NCBI GenBank assembly: GCA_032158295.1
Contig: CM063252.1
Location: 12,667,837 to 12,731,836 of the forward strand
DNA from: Pycnopodia helianthoides
Lineage: Eukaryota > Echinodermata > Asteroidea > Forcipulatida > Asteriidae
Length of the DNA stretch: 64,000 nt
Direction: 5' to 3'
Shown in pieces: positions 33,050 to 44,340 of this stretch. Made by a program: the position numbers and the translations under genes. Positions within the stretch are counted from its first letter, which is position 1. Every line of letters starts with the position of its first letter. Below the pieces are notes generated by a model that was not told the DNA's origin, searched no databases, and saw only the letters and a program-made list of their open reading frames with translations.

Positions 33050-34915
33050 TATTAAAATGTTGAAGCACTATTTTGCATTCAACTTCCAACAGCTCCTCTG
33101 TATCACACTTTCTTTCCTAAAAATCTGTTAGAATGTTGAGGCACTACTTTGCATTCAACCTCCTACAGCTCCTCTTTATCACACTTTCTTTCCTATAAAT
33201 CTGTTGGAATCTTGAGGCACTACTTTGCATTCAACATCCAACAGCTCCTTGGTTTCTACACTTTCTTTCTTATAAATCTGTTCGAATTTTGAGGCACTAC
33301 TTTGCATTCAACCTCCAACAGCTCCTTGGTTTCTACACTTTCTTTCTTATAAATCTGTTAGAATGTTGAGGCACTACTTTGCATTCAACCTCCAACAGCT
33401 CCTTTGTTTCATCACTTTCTTTTTTATCAATCTGTTAGAATGTTGACGCACTACTTTGCATTCAACCTCCAGCAGCTCCTCTGTATCGCACTTTCTTTCC
33501 TATAAATCTGTTAGAATGTTGAGGCACTACTTTGCATTCAACCTCCAACAGCTCCTTGGTTTCTACACTTTCTTTCTTATAAATCTGTTAGAATGTTGAG
33601 GCACTACTTTGCATTCAACCTCCAACAGCTCCTTGGTTTCTACACTTTCTTTCTTATAAATCTGTTAGAATGTTGAGGCACTACTTTGCATTCAACCTCC
33701 AACAGCTCCTTTGTTTCATCACTTTCTTTTTTATCAATCTGTTAGAATGTTGAGGCACTACTTTGCATTCAACCTCCAGCAGCTCCTCTGTATCACACTT
33801 TCTTTCCTATAAATCTGTAAGAATGTTGAGGCACTACTTTGCATTCAACCTCCAACAGCTCCTCTGTATCACACTTTCTTTCCTATAACTCTGTTAGAAT
33901 GTGGAGGCACTACTTTGCATTCAACCTCCAACAGCTCCTCTGTATCATACTTTCTTTCCTATAAATCTGTTAGAATTTTGAGGCACTACTTTGCATTCAA
34001 CCTCCAACAGCTCCTTGGTTTCTACACTTTGTTTCTGTTAATTTGTTTGAATGTTGAGGCACTACTTTGCATTCAACCTCCAACAGCTCCTTGGTTTCTA
34101 CCTTTTGTTTCTGATAAATCTGTTAGAATGTTGAGGCACTACTTTGCATTCAACCTCCAACAGTTCCTCTGTATCGCACTTTCTTTCGTATAAATCTGTT
34201 TAGAATGTTGAGGCACTACTTTGCATTCAACCTCCAACAGTTCCTCTGTATCACACTTTCTTTCCTATGTATGAATCTGTGAGAATCTTGAGGCACTACT
34301 TTGCATTCAACCTCCAACAGCTCCTTGGTTTCTACATTTTGTGTCTGATAAATCTGTTTAGAATGTTGAGGCACTACTTTGCATTCAACCTCCAACAGCT
34401 CCTTTGTTTCTACACTTTCTTTCTTATAAATCTGTTAGAATGTTGAGGCACTACTTTGCATTCAACCTCAAACAGCTCCTTTGTTTCTACACTTTCTTTC
34501 GTATAAATATGTTAGAATGTTGAGGCACTACTTTGCATTCAACCTCCAACAGCTCCTCTGTATCACACTTTCTTCCATATAAATCTGTTAGAATGTGGAG
34601 GCACTACTTTGCATTCAACCTCCAACAGCTCCTCTGTATCACACTTTCTTCCATATAAATCTGTTAGAATGTGGAGGCACTACCTTGCATTCAACCTCCA
34701 ACAGCTCCTCTGTATCACACTTTCTTCCATATAAATCTGTTGGAATGTGGAGGCACTACCTTGCATTCAACCTCCAACAGCTCCTCTGTATCACACTTTC
34801 TTCCATATAAATTTGTTGGAATGTGGGGGCACTACTTTGCATTCAACTTCCAACAGCCTCTCTGTTTCTATACTTTCTTTCTTATAAATATGTTAGATTG
34901 TTGAGGCATTACAGT
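33050..34915 (+). repeat. 76-bp minisatellite, about 24 units
   Basis: Each unit contains GAGGCACTACTTTGCATTCA, ACCTCCAACAGCTCC, then either CTCTGTATCACACTTTCTTTCC or TTGGTTTCTACACTTTCTTT, then ATAAATCTGTTAGAATGT. The two unit types are interspersed, and blocks of several units recur as higher-order copies (33290-33480 resembles 33520-33770). The period is not a multiple of three, so frames shift; peptides across it are not genes. Confidence 0.93.
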
Positions 34916-35725
34916 ACCAACTGTAAGTCTCTGTGCCCAACTAAATATGATTCATAGTTCAAAGATATATATCTCCCATTAAATATAGTGTACTCCTCTA
35001 ATTATCTCAGCTTTTGACTTTTTCACTCTTTCCACTCAACCTATGAAATCTTTCAAAACTGTGCACATTTTAGTTAATTTTAGTGTATCAATCTGTAAAT
35101 TGTACGGTTTGTACACCTTTGATATTGTAACCATTCGTGTAGATTTAGTGTAACTAGCAATGTGTTTAGAGTTGAGTTCATAACCATCCATGCTAGGATA
35201 TGGCATTGCTAACGATTGCTCCTTGATGTCTTATGGTACCAGTCCGTCTAGGTCATGAAAGGCTGTCAGCAAAAACTAAATACAAATATTGACATCCAAA
35301 ACACAAATACTGAAACTGAAACAGTAATTATAATGAAAGGGAACATTTTTATTTGGGATAATATGCTCCTTAAAAAAAAACAGCTTAGATATAAACACAT
35401 TAACTTAAGAGTTTATCTACAACATTGTAAGCAAGTTTGAGAAAACTTGCATTCTTCCAAGATTTTTCTAGTAATTTAAGTAGCAGTCAATGAGGACTTA
35501 AGGGTTTCTATCATAGATTTTGGACAAGGATTAGTTAAATTTGCACACAGAGGACTTGACCAGATTTAGCTCAAAGTTTGCTCTCAGAGTTGCTTCTGCC
35601 AAGCAGCAACAAACAGAATTAAAATACCTCATACATATTCATGATTGAGAGCTAAATTGGTCCATTCACCATGTGAACACCACAATGTGACAGATGCTAT
35701 TTTTGATGTTGTTTAAAGAAAGACT
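34916..35725. other. AT-rich intergenic DNA, no gene seen
   Basis: No feature beyond short unconserved frames. Confidence 0.4.
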
Positions 35726-35893
35726 TATAGATGGATTGCAATACGTGTCATTGACCACCATCTTTGATGAATTGTGCACGCTTGAAGAGCTTTCATTGGC
35801 TGAGAGTCGTTCGTAGCGCGTACACGCGAGCACTTTTCCATCGTTTTACATCAAAGATGGCGGTCAATGACGAGTATTGCAATTCATCTATAG
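35726..35893. mobile_element. MITE with about 44-bp inverted ends (TATAGATGRATTGCAATAC)
   Basis: The left end (35726-35769) and the complement of the right end (35849-35893) agree nearly throughout: ATTGCAATAC, GTCATTGACC, CCATCTTTGATG. 168 bp with a GC-rich loop (GTAGCGCGTACACGCG). Non-coding. Confidence 0.85.
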
Positions 35894-38757
35894 TCTAACT
35901 GTCCTACGTATACCTCACGGCATACATTAAACGTTTAAGACACCACCATGGAATAAAGGATTTCACTAAACGATAGTATGCATAGAATGAGTGTATCGAC
36001 TAGTTATAAAAGATCTAGACATTGACAACACTTGGCATGTATTCACACACAGGGTAACTCATCTGGGAATCAAAATTTAATATCTTCAAAAAGGCTTGTC
36101 ATTAACCTGCACCATTAAAGCATAGATTATGTGATGACATTCTGAATATCATCTTAATGAAAAATACACTTTTGGTAAACTTCAGTCTTCAATTTCTGAA
36201 ACAAAGTGTAAATAAAGAGCACCATAGAGGTAGAAGTGTCCATGTTGATACAATATGCTCCTGTCAGTGCTTCTTTATTGACCTAATGGTCATAGACATG
36301 TTCAAATAATACACATCAGATCATTGCAAACAAGTGAAATATTCTAAAAGTTGGAGTTGCAGACAACATCAATGTTTAGGATAAGCACGATGGTAAACTT
36401 TTATGATTGCCAAATGCATCGATCTTGATCTCAGTTGTTGTTATTCGTATTTTGATATTTTAACCAAAAGTGTCTTTGTGGCATGTTCAGTATTGAGTAA
36501 AAACAGAATATTAATTAGAAAGGGATTAAATGTTGCTTAAATTTGATCAGCTGTGGCTTGGTTTAAGTGACCATTAATGTAGTTATTATGAAATGAGTTT
36601 TATATTCAGTAGTATTTCAAAGAGACAGAGAAACCATAGTTTGTCAAGAGTCGAAACACTTGTAGATGTGTAATTCACATAAGACAGCAATGAGCAGCTT
36701 AAGAATCTTCAATGTACTTCTTGAAGTGTGTTTTAGTATACATCAATCATCCAGAAGATGAGCTCATCAAGAGTGTTTATTCAACTGTTGATTGAACATT
36801 GTCATGTATCATCACTCTATAATGGCGTAGTATCCTGACTTCAAATAGTCAAAATCACAGAATCACAGAGGACAACAAAAACCAAAACAATCAGTAAGAG
36901 TTTTTACTGTTTAGTTGACTAAAAGAAGATATTAAGAATGGTCAAACTGAACCAATCCTGTGAATTACCTTTTCGTTTGTGCATTTACATGTATACCACA
37001 ATTATGACGGTAATGTTATGTGTCTAGTCAACAAACTTATTCAGTCTAACTGTGTTCCTGTAAGGTTTATTTGGAGTTATGTTAATGACATGGTAGTTTT
37101 AGTGCTTTTCAAACAAGTTTTTGGTATCTGAAACCAAACACCTACTTGCCTTGTCATAGAATTAAAAATGGTTCTTATCCAAATTAATTTAGTATTGAAT
37201 GATACCCAAAAAGGATGGTATTCATTTCAGTCTTGTTTCCCATTCCTTGCAATGAAAGTAAAACACACAAAATTAGTATAGAAAGGTACACAAATATGTA
37301 ATCAATAAATGTCCTTTTGTGACAGACACAAACATTCATTACAAGGCTTTTGATTGTTTTGTTTTTCAATTACACATCTTGAGAAATAGAGGATTGGATT
37401 GACTAATCTCCTTCAAAAGCCATTGACATACCATGTCTTTAGTATATTTCTCAAATTGTATTAATTTGTTATATAGATTCTTATGGTTTCATTACCATAC
37501 CAAAATCTCAGCAGCCACAAGGCTATAATTTTTTCAGAATCTCTGTCAAGTTCATTTCCTTGGCAAAAGCTACTGGAATCATCAAAATTACTATAACAAA
37601 CATACTGATCTGACCATTAATGCTTACGTATCAAAGCATTACTTTTTTTTCTCATTGGAGGGTGGGGGTGGGCAAGTCTGCTGACACTCTCAGCATGTCT
37701 GATACATGTACTTGATATTAAGGCCACTGTTCAGGAAAAAATCTAGTTAAAAATGGTTCAAAACATAGGACTACTTTTTATTAAATTTAATTCACTGAAC
37801 CTCCACTTGGGAAAGAACATTCAGTCAGTGCTAAAACTGAATCAGTAAAACTTAGACTTTATGTTCTCAATAAATAAGTTGTGAATTTCAGCACACAAAC
37901 AAATCAAATACCTTATTGTTAGCTAAAAATGCAACAGTCTTGACCTCTGAAGAAGCCCTGTTGTCAATAGTGTATTACTTAATGAACGTTTTAAAATATT
38001 TAAACAGACAGGCACTAGTTTTATTTACAAATCAGATCTTCCTTGGTGTTGTGGTGATTTTAAAATACGGTTTGGTTTGTTTGTGTGAAGGCATTCTACT
38101 TTAAGTCTCTAACAGAAAATTTTATTTTTTCACAACTTAAACAAGTGAGGAAACAGTTCATTGTGATTTCATTGTTTCTTCTTTCAATGCTTGTCAAAAC
38201 CCTCCTAAAGTCTGATTTTTAAACGATAGCTAAACAATGCCAATCTGCAATTATGATATCAATTGGTCGATGCATCTATACAGCACACTCATAGTTAGTT
38301 TGGTATGCAGTTGTGCGGTAGTATGCAACCCTTGCAGTTGAGGTGTTGGTTGGAAATTTTGCTGGAAAACGTTACAAAAAGCAGGATGGTTTTGAAGAAG
38401 TCAAAGCCATGTTTAAGTATTACCCGGTCATTGCAGTCAAGTGAGTTATTCTAAAAGCTGGGGTTAGGATTAACTTCAATGTTTAGGATAAACAGATCTT
38501 GTCGTACACAAACTGATAGTTTACCCAAAGTGTACATTTTTTGCTAGAGATTCTTTTTTCATGGCATGTTTAGTACAGTGTTAACAAACTGTTATCAACT
38601 ATCCATTATAAGCCAAAAGCATTTTCAGAAACGTTAACCTATGAGGCAGTTTGTGTGTACACAAATAATAAAATGAGTAGGTTGCTTGCTACAACAGTCA
38701 ATTTTTGATGTGACTGAACATGTGATATGTATAGTAATACTTGGAATTGTAAGAACA
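35894..38757. other. AT-rich intergenic or intronic DNA, no gene seen
   Basis: Nearly 3 kb without a supported gene, RNA or clear repeat. It contains few short frames, all AT-driven. Confidence 0.4.
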
Positions 38758-38759
38758 TT

Positions 38760-39215
38760 TTGACTTGGATTCTTTCCGGCAATGGTTATCAAATAGTTAT
38801 CATGAAGGAGATATCAGGAGTAGTCAGTAACTGGACTTGGATTCTTGTGGTGATGGCTATCAGAGTAATGGGTCCAATCCCTGACTGCAACTAGTCAAAA
38901 TAAAAAAGGAGATATAAGGAGTGTTCAGTAGCTACACTCCTTGATGAAATTAGGAGATATAAGGAGTGGTCAGTAACTGGACTTGGATTCTTGTGGTGAT
39001 GGCTATCAGAATAATGGGTCCAACCCCTGACTGCAAAAAGTCAAAATAAAAAAGGAGACATAAGGAGTGTTTGGTAGCTAGACTCCATGATGAAAAGTAA
39101 TGAACAATATGCAGAAGATATAAGGAGTGGTCAGTAAATGGACTTGGATTCCTGTGGCGATGGCTATCAGAATAATGGGTCCAAACCCTGACTGCGAATA
39201 GGGAAAATAAAGGAA
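38760..39215 (+). repeat. About 150-bp tandem repeat, three to four units
   Basis: GGACTTGGATTCTTGTGG starts near 38833, 38979 and 39139. Each is followed by GATGGCTATCAGAATAATGG, GTCCAA.CCCTGACTGC and GGAGATATAAGGAGTG. A partial unit precedes at 38763. Spacing is 146 and 160 bases. Confidence 0.85.
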
Positions 39216-41825
39216 ATAAATTATAAGGACTTAGATTCTTTGATGAAGGTCATTTGAATAATTGGTCCGACATGCTTCACTCTCCGTCTAAGACCCATTC
39301 GCTCAGTATTTATCCAGCCTTTGTCCAACTGTTTGATAACTATTGCCGTAAATGTGTGTACAACAAATAGTTTGTAGTAAGGCTCACAACAGAAGTTCCA
39401 AGCAGACTTGGTCATAGAAATAGAGATTTATTGAAGAAGGGGAGGGGCACATGACGGTGCACTGCAAGCAATACTCTTGTTGTCTTAGACAAATTTGTCC
39501 GAAACAAAGGGGTTAGTAGGCAAAAGTTTGTATAATTTCGGGGCAAAAGGGGACGACAGTCACAAAACTGTTTCACTGTACTGTACATGCCATGAAAAGT
39601 TAACATATTAGTTTTAAAGTTTTTAATGTAAAACATTTTAAGATTCCAATATTTTGAAATTAGTTTTTTACCTAGTAGCTACATAGTTAATGTTTTACAA
39701 GTCCCTTTTTAATTGTGAGAGACATCAAGTTAAAAAGACAATTCTACAATGTGGAAAAGATAACACAATTATTTTTCTTGTATGGAATGCAGAAGTTAAC
39801 CCACAGCAGATTCTTAAATATGTTTTGTATTGCTATCCTGGTCACATGCTGCTTTAGGGACTTTGTAAGGGTAGCGGGTAGCAGGAGCTATTTCAGGATC
39901 TGACACTCCTGCCCACGCGATGTTACAGGTCCACTTTCCCTCAGTGGTTCTACCTGGATGGACCCTGTACCCAGGGTTAAGGGTTGTTTGTGGTATCTAC
40001 ATGTAATAACTCAGCAGTCCAAACTTTGAGCTTTTTGAAAGAAGGCAATGATGAACTATCCTTCAAATGGCAGATAAACATTTACAACAATGGTAAATGA
40101 GAGGCATGCAGAGACATGAAGAACGAGAACAAAGTTACCACCATCTGCTTCAACTACCCCAAAGATATGCATCCAAATGACGTAGCTAACATTGCCTTCA
40201 GAAAAAGTGGGATTCTGAGGAAGAAATCATCAGTTTTACTAAAGGAAGAGATTGACAAACCCAGAGAAGATTTGCAAACAAACAGTGTTACAGTATTGAG
40301 GACATGCTCAAACCCAGGACCCAGTGCAGGAGATGTCATTACAAGATGCTTTAAACCAATGGAGGATGGATGTATCCATTGCGATTGATGGCAAAAAGAT
40401 CCTTACAAACGCAATTTTATTACATTTTGTCATTTGAATTGCAACAGTATCAACTGGACTGTCATCAACTGAAGGAGACTAGAAATTTCAAGGAATAGAA
40501 TCACATTCAGCACTAGAACTGTTATCAATAACCACTGGAGACCCTTCATTATGACAGATTGCAAAACTGCTTTCAATAATCAACAGATCCTGTTATCAAT
40601 AGAGTTGGATTGAAGATGAACATTAGCTTCATCAGCTTCTCATCCAGAGAGGAATTTTAGTCCATTATCCATTTCCAAATAAATATTGTAATAATTTTAG
40701 CTTAATGCATGTGATTGGATAGCTTTTAATGTTTATGACAAGATGTACATTCAACTTGTGTAGATCAGAGGATTATTGGTATCATGCAACTAGAGGATGA
40801 TTGGATAGGGTCATCAACATTATAAATATCATAACAGTCATTTTTGTACTGCAATATTCATTTTACAAAATTCTTGTCTTGCACACCAGGTTTGGGATTG
40901 GCCTCCCTGCGCTGTGGTACTATGCCGCCTGCGAACCAAGGGTTGGCGGGGTCTAGAACCCTTAAATTGCTGACTCGACGGCGGGGTGCGCACAGTGATT
41001 TGGTCAAACCATGATTTGATGTGTGGGTCCTTATTTTGTAAAAAGGTACATGTATGTGTATTAAAATACTAACACATTATTGCAATTATGTCTTGTTATA
41101 CTATGACCTCTATGCCTTTAATCCTCTGAAACACACGAGTACCATTGCCTTTACAAGGTTGAATGTGATACTATTGAAGATGTATATTCTCTGTACAGTA
41201 ATTAGTAGAAATGAGAACATTAATTGCCTTAATCTTCCAAAGTCCTCCAGCTCTATATACTTTGATGTCACATTGCTAGTGTGTCAATGCTAGTGTATCA
41301 GAAAATGAAAGTGTTAATAACTTGGGGTGGTATATGTACATGTAGTTTCATTGAAGGTAGAGTATTGTGTCTGGAAGCGCAAGGCTGCAAGTTTGAATGC
41401 CTTGGTACTTCAAACTCATGTCTCAAAATTGTTGACCTTTTAGCTTTAATGGTTGCAATTATCGGCAACTTAAAACATTGATCTTAAACCTTTTCCTGAG
41501 CACCCAAATAATGATATGAATGATTGTTTATTTTTATTAATATTCTTTTTAATGTAAACCCTTGTGGTACCATATGCCTAAGTTTACTTGTATTATTTAA
41601 TTTAGTACTTTATGTTGTTGGATTCAGGGTTTGTTCCAGAGACTTATTTGATACATTTGGCTTGTAGGGGGGGGAAGGGGGAGGGGGCTAAGCAGTCACA
41701 TTATTACTGATCCATGCAATTGAAATCAGATTGCAATAATATTGTTTAGGTTTTACCCATACATCGATGTGCTTTAAAATCATTATGGTACCTACTGCTT
41801 GAATATGGGATTGGAACTGCCGCTA
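39216..41825. other. Intergenic DNA; one uncertain 90-codon frame
   Basis: A plus-strand frame at 40116-40388 starts with ATG and is rich in Lys, Glu and Asp (MKNENKVTTICFNYPKDMHP). It has no domain I recognise and no splice context, so I give it about a one in eight chance of being coding. A GC-richer patch at 40885-41020 has no assignable function. Confidence 0.35.
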
Positions 41826-42000
41826 GCTATTGGGCAAGCTCAGTTGTTTTGTGGTAATACATCTGCCCTAGAATGGCAAAGGTCTTGTGTTTGAATCCCA
41901 CATGAGTAATATGCCTGTGGATCTTTTTTCACAGAACTTTGGAAAGTACTGAGTATATAGTGCTTAGCACATGTTGGTGTAATGGTAAAACAGTTTTCTT
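41826..42000 (+). mobile_element. tRNA-derived SINE, second family
   Basis: The head has an A-box-like GGCAAGCTCAGTTG, then GCATCTGCCC-like ACATCTGCCCTAGAATGG, and a B box GTGTTTGAATCCCAC (about 41890). The body GTAATATGCCTGTGG, TTTTTTCACAG, AAAGTACTGAGTATATAGTG continues to about 42000. It cannot fold as a working tRNA. Confidence 0.72.
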
Positions 42001-42713
42001 ATTCCGAATGCATACAAAATGAAATCTGTTAAGATTGGAAGACGTTTGATTGATGTCATGGGGACAGGGTTGTTGGGTAGGGAGGGATTTAGCCCATCCC
42101 TCTTGATCTGCCACTATGATTTAAAAAGTATTTTGTATTTTAAAATGGTGTTTTGTAATGACATCAGAATAATGAGTCCAAGCCCTGACTATGTACATAC
42201 AAGTGTTGTCTCCAGACTATCTCCAATACATTATGGCAATAGATGACTTCTCTCTATCCACCAGGATAGATGGGGACATGAAGAGTATGCATAAGTGCTG
42301 TGATCTTCAACTATGGGATGTATTACAAGAATTGTATCAAGGCTTGGGGCAAAGGAGGGCTGGGTGACTGGTACTGAGACATAACTCAAATATTGCCTAT
42401 TGGGGAGAATAGTTAAAGTAATAGTACAATTTTGCTCATAATAGTTCAGAACAATCATCAATTTTTTAATCAGACCATTATCTCTGATTACCAAGTGTTA
42501 AAGTGCCCCTTGTAGATGACTGTGCTTGATATTAATACTAACAAATATTGAACACCCATTTTAAAAACAACCTGAGTATTGGAGTGATTCTACTCTTGAT
42601 AAACTAATTTTTGACCATCCCACAGTCTCTTTAACTATTAAAACAGATCCCTTTAATTATTCAACATGGAATGAGTTTACCTGATGTCATCATGTCAATA
42701 ATCTTGTTTGAAT
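42001..42713. other. Intergenic DNA, no gene seen
   Basis: No gene. ATCAGAATAATGAGTCCAAG at about 42161-42180 is a stray piece of the 38760-39215 repeat unit. Confidence 0.4.
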
Positions 42714-42716
42714 CCA

Positions 42717-43006
42717 CCATTTTGGGAGTCAATGTGTGTCATAACAGGGCACAATTTTATAGAGCTGCTTAAGCACAAAAATAAGCTAAGCACAAAACAA
42801 TTTATGCTTACCAGAAAAAGTTTACCGGTTAAAATATCGTTTCACATAAAGCATCTGTGACTGGTATCCTGCTTATTGTTGCTCAGCAGAATGTTTTCGT
42901 CTTAAGCAGCTCTATGAAATTGGGGCCAGCTGTGGGCATTTTATGCGAAGTGGCGTTTACTTGCTCAGCGTACAATTTGTCAGTGCAGATTGACTCCCAA
43001 AATGGC
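42717..43006. mobile_element. Outer element with CCATTTTGGGAGTCAAT ends, carrying a nested insertion
   Basis: The ends (42717-42734 and 42989-43006) are perfect inverted copies and equal the hairpin arms at 26448-26500. A second inverted-repeat element (42752-42922) lies inside. Outside the nested part only about 120 bases belong to this element. Confidence 0.75.
42752..42922. mobile_element. AGCTGCTTAAG palindromic MITE, nested
   Basis: The ends CAATTTTATAGAGCTGCTTA and the complement of TAAGCAGCTCTATGAAATTG match with one difference. Internal AAGCACAAAA and GCTTAGC words recur. Same family as 60370-60556, 59345-59549 and 52191-52325. Confidence 0.82.
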
Positions 43007-43376
43007 GAGCATGGCAGACACTTGCCTTTCATCCGAATCAAACTACTGCGGCTATGGCTAATAATGCTGAACAATATGACCTTCCGGCATTGCAGCATTT
43101 TGTGTTCCAGCTGTAGTGACTGCCAAGGCCAGTACTTCAGACATGGCCTAGTTAGTTATTTGTGATGGCAGTTCCTCTTTCCGTTTTGATTTAGGTTTGA
43201 AATGTAAAGTAAAACTACTCAAGATTGATGACATGTTATCTTCAATTAAACTTACAAATTTGGGATGATTGGAAAGTAGTGTACACGTGAACAATGTTTA
43301 CAAGATGACTGCAGTGATAAAAAACATCTTGATAAGTTGAAATGTGGAATGTTTCTTTCAATGAGGCAAAGATGAG
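43007..43376. other. Intergenic DNA, no gene seen
   Basis: Frames crossing from the element at 42717 have no domain. Nothing else seen. Confidence 0.4.
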
Positions 43377-43736
43377 TTGAATAATAATAATGATAATAAT
43401 AATATCGGCTCTTATACAGTGCAATTTCAAAGAGTGATCATTGCGCTTCAAACATTAGTACCCCTGGTCACTGGCCATTTATTTAATTCCTTAAACCATC
43501 TCAGCTCCCTTGGGAGTATACAGCCTGTGCTGCCAAGTATGTAGTGCAATAAGCTAAATCAATCACAAGAACCATCTCTGCCCTCACAGGTAGCAATTTA
43601 CCCATGGGTGATGAGAAGAAACTATAGTTAAGTGTCAGGCTCAAGGACATCGGTGTCATGACTGGATTCGAACCCACACCCTGAGGACTCAGCACTAGAA
43701 CTTGAGTCCAATGCACTAAACCCCTCGGCCACAAGA
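43377..43736 (-). mobile_element. tRNA-derived SINE with (ATT)n tail, full length
   Basis: Read on the minus strand it begins near 43736 with CTTGTGGCCGAGGGGTTTAG, an A box of Leu/Ser tRNA type. A perfect B box GGGTTCGAATCC follows (about 43668-43679), then a 250-base body, and it ends TGCACTGTATAAGAGCCGAT plus (ATT)n at 43381-43404. About 360 bp. The tail resembles the end of the LINE at 16684, consistent with mobilisation by a CR1/L2-type LINE. Confidence 0.88.
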
Positions 43737-44025
43737 TGCCACGAACATTCCATCTTTCATCAAATCAAAATAATCTTTCTGTTTTAAAACAATTTATTAA
43801 AAACTTAGTTTTATGTAGACATCCAAATTAGATCTTTGTCCTCTGATTGGAGGATGAAACTATGAAAATAAACAAACTGTACAAGAATGCATTCTGGCGT
43901 GTTCTCTAAGGGCGTTTTGTATTGGTTTTGCCATGTATGGTTTGATCTAAGAATGCCACATGACCTTCAATCCTCCAATGAAATGACAAACATCTACTTA
44001 GGTTTTATGTAATAGTTCTTTCTCT
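43737..44025. other. AT-rich intergenic DNA
   Basis: Short stretch with no feature, apart from a loose inverted pair (CCTCTGATTGGAGGAT near 43840, AATCCTCCAATG near 43970). Confidence 0.35.
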
Positions 44026-44340
44026 TTAACACGTTGACTGCCGGTCATTTTATTCGTAGGGCGTTCCCATTTCCCAAGTGCGGTGCGCATGCGCGCATAA
44101 GTGCGATGCACATGCGGGCATATCAAATAGGTACTATACAACAACAAAAATTTAACATGCACATTCTAAGGTCGATGTCTTCACCACTGCCAGATGCATA
44201 TGTGTTGCATGCTCAGTGATGCCAGTGTATTTAAATAACAATGCAAAGCCCTTTCATTCTCTACGAGTATACTCGTAGTGGCAGAATCCGTCTAACCTGT
44301 TACTACAAATATACTCGGAGGTGGCAGTCAAAGTGCTAAA
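44026..44340. mobile_element. PiggyBac-like MITE (TTAACACGTTGACTGCC ends)
   Basis: The left end TTTAACACGTTGACTGCC and the complement of the right end, TTTAGCACTTTGACTGCC, are inverted repeats with two differences. TTAA target bases are intact at 44026-44029. Inside is the perfect 18-base palindrome CTACGAGTATACTCGTAG (44261-44278). The TTAA flank and the TTGACTGCC-type ends resemble piggyBac-group elements. No transposase. Confidence 0.68.

Noticed and set aside
33915..34904. Repeated peptide frames (HSTSNSSSVS type)
   Set aside because: They come from the 76-bp minisatellite; the period is not a multiple of three and no start or splice context exists.
33050..34915. CRISPR array
   Set aside because: Direct head-to-tail repeats with no unique spacers, in a eukaryotic context.
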